Source: JALZAA01 sp036005605 (GTDB lineage: Bacteria; Actinomycetota; Acidimicrobiia; IMCC26256; JACDBD01). From it: DNA of 24,101 bases. Under the pieces are notes generated by a model. The model saw only the letters and a program-made list of their open reading frames with translations. It had not been told where the DNA came from and made no database searches. Of the stretch, positions 21,953-24,101 are shown piece by piece (position 1 is the stretch's first letter; every line of letters begins with the position of its first letter). The translations under genes were made by a program, and so were the position numbers. The stretch is from contig DASYQJ010000119.1 in NCBI GenBank assembly GCA_036005605.1, forward strand, positions 1-24,101. Direction: 5' to 3'.

Positions 21953-22684
21953 GTGCCCCGGTCCAAGAAGGCGAGCCGCAGCCGCCCCGCCGCAGCGCGC
22001 CGCACCAACAGCTCCGGTCGCCGCGGCACGACCGGCGACGGACGCGCTCACGCCGCTGCGGTCCAGCTCGGCACGCCCGCGCAGGGACGGGAGCTGCGCG
22101 CGCGGGGCAAGCGGACAATGCGCAAGCTCCTCGACGCCGGGGTCGAGATCTTCGCCCAGCGCGGCTTCCACGCCGCTCGCGTCGACGACATCGTCAAGCT
22201 CGCCAAGACCTCGCACGGCACGTTCTATCTGTACTTCTCCAACAAGGAGGAGCTCTTCCGCGCCCTGGCGCAAGAGGTCGCGGAAGAGATGATCTCGTTG
22301 GCGGACTCGCTGCCGCCGATCGACCCCGGCCCCGAGGGCCGCGCCGAGCTGCGTGCGTGGCTCGCCCGGTTCGTCGAGGTGTACGAGCACTACGGCCCGG
22401 TCATCCGCGCCTGGACCGAAGCCGAGATCGGCGGCAGCGAGTTCGGCCGTCTCGGCACCGACGTCCTCACCGAGTTCTCGCGCGTGCTGACCGGGCGTAT
22501 CCGTCGCTCGTCGTCGCCGGACATCAATCCTCAGATCGCGGCGCTGGCCGTCGTCGCCATGATCGAGCGCTTCAACTACTACGTCCTGTCCCGGCAGGTG
22601 AACGTGAGTCGCGACGAGATGCTCGACACGCTGGCGACCGTCACCCACGCCGGCCTGTTCGGTGGGAGCCCGAAGCGCTACTGA
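21953..22684 (+). CDS. TetR/AcrR-family transcriptional regulator
   Basis: This 243-residue TetR regulator has a basic, low-complexity N-terminal extension of about 50 residues rich in Arg, Ser and Ala. The helix-turn-helix domain (about 53-102) follows, with FAQRGFHAARVDDIVKLAKT and the classic GTFYLYFSNKEELF. The C-terminal ligand domain includes EVYEHYGPVIRAWTEAE and resembles fatty acid or acyl-CoA type TetR regulators of actinomycetes. GTG start, with a TAGCCT -10 and no ribosome site, suggests a leaderless mRNA. It probably binds palindrome C and the related sites A and B. It is divergent from the maoC operon, the usual arrangement for a local repressor. Its inducer is unknown, an acyl-CoA being the first guess. 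Confidence 0.94.
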   Translation: MPRSKKASRSRPAAARRTNSSGRRGTTGDGRAHAAAVQLGTPAQGRELRARGKRTMRKLLDAGVEIFAQRGFHAARVDDIVKLAKTSHGTFYLYFSNKEELFRALAQEVAEEMISLADSLPPIDPGPEGRAELRAWLARFVEVYEHYGPVIRAWTEAEIGGSEFGRLGTDVLTEFSRVLTGRIRRSSSPDINPQIAALAVVAMIERFNYYVLSRQVNVSRDEMLDTLATVTHAGLFGGSPKRY

Positions 22685-23457
22685 TGACCGTTCGGTGACG
22701 GCGCCCGCGACTCCCCCGTCGGCAGCAGCCACTCGCTGAGGTCGCCCATCTCGGCAACCGGTCCGCCGTACGTGACGCGCCCCTTGACGAGCACCGCGAC
22801 GTCGTCGGCCAATGCCAGCGCGTGGGCGACGTGCTGCTCGACGATCAACAGCGTGGTGCCGGCATCGCGGATGGTCCTCAGCGTCCGGTACACCTCGTCG
22901 ACCACGATCGGCGCCAAGCCGAGGGACAACTCGTCGCACACGAGCAGCCGGGGCGGCTTGGCCAGCACCCGTGCGAGGGCGAGCATGCGCTGCTCGCCGC
23001 CCGAGAGGGTGCCCGCCACCTGCCGCCGGCGCTGACCGAGCGGGGGGAACATCTCGTAGGCGCGCGCAAGCCCGCCCGACGCCCCCGACCGCCCGAGCGT
23101 CCGGCGGAGCGTGAGCAGCAGGTTCTCCTCGACCGTCAAGGACGCGAACACCGATCGGCCCTCGGGTGCCTGGGCGATCCCGGCGCGCGCGAGCCGGTAC
23201 GCGCGTTGGCGGGTGACATCCTTCCCGTCGAAGAAGAACTTTCCGGACGTGGGCCTGATGAGACCCGAGCACACCCGCGCGACGGTGGTCTTCCCGGCGC
23301 CGTTGGACCCGAGCAGAGCCAGCACGGACCCTTCCCGTACAGCCAGTGAAACGCCGAACAGGGCACGGAACGGCCCGTACCCCGCCTGCACGTCCCGGAG
23401 CTCGAGCAACGGCGGCGACTCCGACGATTGCTCGGGCGACGGCGCCGTCGCGCTCAT
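22678..23457 (-). CDS. livF: Branched-chain amino acid-type ABC transporter ATPase LivF
   Basis: This 259-residue ABC ATPase of the LivF type energises uptake by a HAAT-family importer. Walker A is GSNGAGKTT (about 50-58), the Q-loop region AQAPEGRSVF, the signature LSGGEQRMLALARVLA, Walker B LLVCDE and the switch His in LIVEQH. The APEGR motif is typical of LivF. The ATG overlaps the stop of livG (ATGA), giving a livG-livF order. Members in actinomycetes carry amino acids but also aromatic acids, urea or other organic substrates; the position next to acyl-CoA genes leaves that open. Its stop overlaps the tetR stop by 7 nt. Confidence 0.94.
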   Translation of the reverse strand: MSATAPSPEQSSESPPLLELRDVQAGYGPFRALFGVSLAVREGSVLALLGSNGAGKTTVARVCSGLIRPTSGKFFFDGKDVTRQRAYRLARAGIAQAPEGRSVFASLTVEENLLLTLRRTLGRSGASGGLARAYEMFPPLGQRRRQVAGTLSGGEQRMLALARVLAKPPRLLVCDELSLGLAPIVVDEVYRTLRTIRDAGTTLLIVEQHVAHALALADDVAVLVKGRVTYGGPVAEMGDLSEWLLPTGESRAPSPNGHQ

Positions 23458-24101
23458 ACGAGCTCCCCCAGGTACGCCTTGCGGACGGCTTCGTCGCCCA
23501 TCACATCGGCGGTCGGCCCCGAAGCGATCACGATCCCGAAGTCGAGCACGTACAGGCGGGAGGCGAAGGCCTGGACCATCTCGACGTCGTGCTCGACGAG
23601 GAGGATGGCAGTCCCTCGTTCACGCTGGACGGCCTGCAGCGTCCCCACCAGTTCCATCGTCTCGCTCTGGTCGAGACCGGAGGACGGCTCGTCGAGGAGC
23701 AGTAGCAGCGGCTCGGTCATGAGCGCCCGGCCCATCTCGACGAGGCGCGCCCGCCCGAGGCTCAAGGACTCGATCGGCTTGTCGGCGACGTCGAGCAAGC
23801 CGAGTAGGTCGAGGGTGTGGTCGACGCGCTCCCGCTCGTCGGCAGTCGCCCCAGCCAGGTTCAGGACGTCCTTCCAGAACCGGCCGGCGCCGTGCCGAGC
23901 CCGCTCGGCGACGAACAGGTGATCGCGGACGGTCATGCCCGTGAACAGCTCGACGCGCTGGAACGTGCGACCGAAGCCCAGGCGCGCCCGCTTGTACACG
24001 GGCATGCGGGTGATGTCACGCCCGTTGAAGACGACCCGACCTTCGTCGGACCGCAGGAGACCGAGCAGGCAGTTGAAGAACGTCGTCTTCCCGGCGCCGT
24101 T
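23454..24101 (-). CDS. livG: ABC transporter ATPase LivG, N-terminus beyond the window
   Basis: This is a LivG-type ATPase, cut at the right edge. The 215 visible residues begin inside Walker A (NGAGKTTFFN, minus strand from 24101), so only the first few dozen residues are missing. The segment GFGRTFQRVELFTGMTVRDHL is the LivG Q-loop region. The signature is LSLGRARLVEMGRAL, where the usual LSGGQ reads LSLGR. Walker B is LLLLDEPSSGLD and the switch His is in LVEHDVE. Its stop overlaps the livF start. The altered signature (LSLGR) is seen in some members and should not be read as loss of function. Permease and binding-protein genes presumably lie to the right. Confidence 0.93.
   Translation of the reverse strand, partial: NGAGKTTFFNCLLGLLRSDEGRVVFNGRDITRMPVYKRARLGFGRTFQRVELFTGMTVRDHLFVAERARHGAGRFWKDVLNLAGATADERERVDHTLDLLGLLDVADKPIESLSLGRARLVEMGRALMTEPLLLLLDEPSSGLDQSETMELVGTLQAVQRERGTAILLVEHDVEMVQAFASRLYVLDFGIVIASGPTADVMGDEAVRKAYLGELV

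Noticed and set aside
23750..23775. LivG signature reading LSLGR instead of LSGGQ taken as loss of function
   Set aside because: Variation at this position is seen in LivG-type ATPases; Walker A, Walker B and switch His are intact.
1..24101. tRNA, rRNA, CRISPR array, insertion sequence or phage genes
   Set aside because: No cloverleaf, rRNA-like stretch, spaced repeat array, transposase or integrase was seen; codon and base use look uniform.

Overview
This is a compact, very GC-rich window (about two thirds G+C by eye, strong G/C bias at third codon positions). GTG starts are frequent, several TANNNT -10 boxes sit directly in front of start codons, and many genes are typical of actinomycetes: a moxR-DUF58-vWA operon, mycobacterial-type FadD/FadE acyl-CoA genes, dodecin and a DUF6282 hydrolase. 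A high-GC Actinomycetota genome is the best guess, perhaps an acidimicrobial or other environmental lineage, but no marker gene here proves the taxon. I see no tRNA, rRNA, CRISPR, insertion sequence or phage gene. All 28 genes look chromosomal, and the window edges cut two of them.

Layout. 1-424: C-terminal end of a GMC oxidoreductase. 421-2330: divergent acyl-CoA desaturase (-) and crotonase-fold hydratase (+), separated by a perfect 8+2+8 inverted repeat. 2455-5371: MoxR ATPase, DUF58 protein and vWA membrane protein, translationally coupled. 5385-9351: secreted PEBP-like protein (-), then HAD hydrolase, class-3 aldehyde dehydrogenase and amidohydrolase (+). 9428-13912: on the minus strand, a 5-FCL-like protein, FadD-type acyl-CoA ligase, FadE acyl-CoA dehydrogenase, VOC protein and cold-shock protein. 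13972-16318: on the plus strand, dodecin, DUF6282 hydrolase, an unrecognised protein and a nitroreductase. 16315-18891: on the minus strand, a three-gene operon headed by a UGSC-family selenoprotein, followed by a Cys-containing partner and a D-2-hydroxyacid dehydrogenase. 18979-19854: SMP-30-like lactonase. 19859-21850: MaoC hydratase, SDR and a TIM-barrel isomerase-like protein (-). 21953-22684: TetR regulator (+). 22678-24101: LivF and LivG ABC ATPases (-), the latter cut by the window end.

Main discovery. The gene at 18352-18891 (-) is interrupted by a TGA that reads exactly Sec-Gly-Ser-Cys, followed by a conserved-looking T-S-W-S-V-H-D stretch. It is an intact selenoprotein of the UGSC family and would normally be annotated as two fragments or missed. 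A GC-rich hairpin with G as first loop base lies at a plausible SECIS distance downstream of the TGA.

How the genes may work together. Three near-identical 14-bp palindromes (reading TGAYRCGCRTGTCR toward the gene) lie 20-23 nt before the GTG starts of fadD, the SMP-30 gene and the tetR gene. By position they could also control the divergent selenoprotein operon and the maoC-SDR-isomerase operon. The inferred local TetR regulon joins acyl-CoA activation (FadD), dehydrogenation (FadE), hydration (MaoC) and 3-hydroxyacyl oxidation (SDR) with a lactonase and the UGSC operon. This suggests that the selenoprotein serves a catabolic pathway for an acyl or ring-bearing substrate, possibly with LivFG-type uptake.
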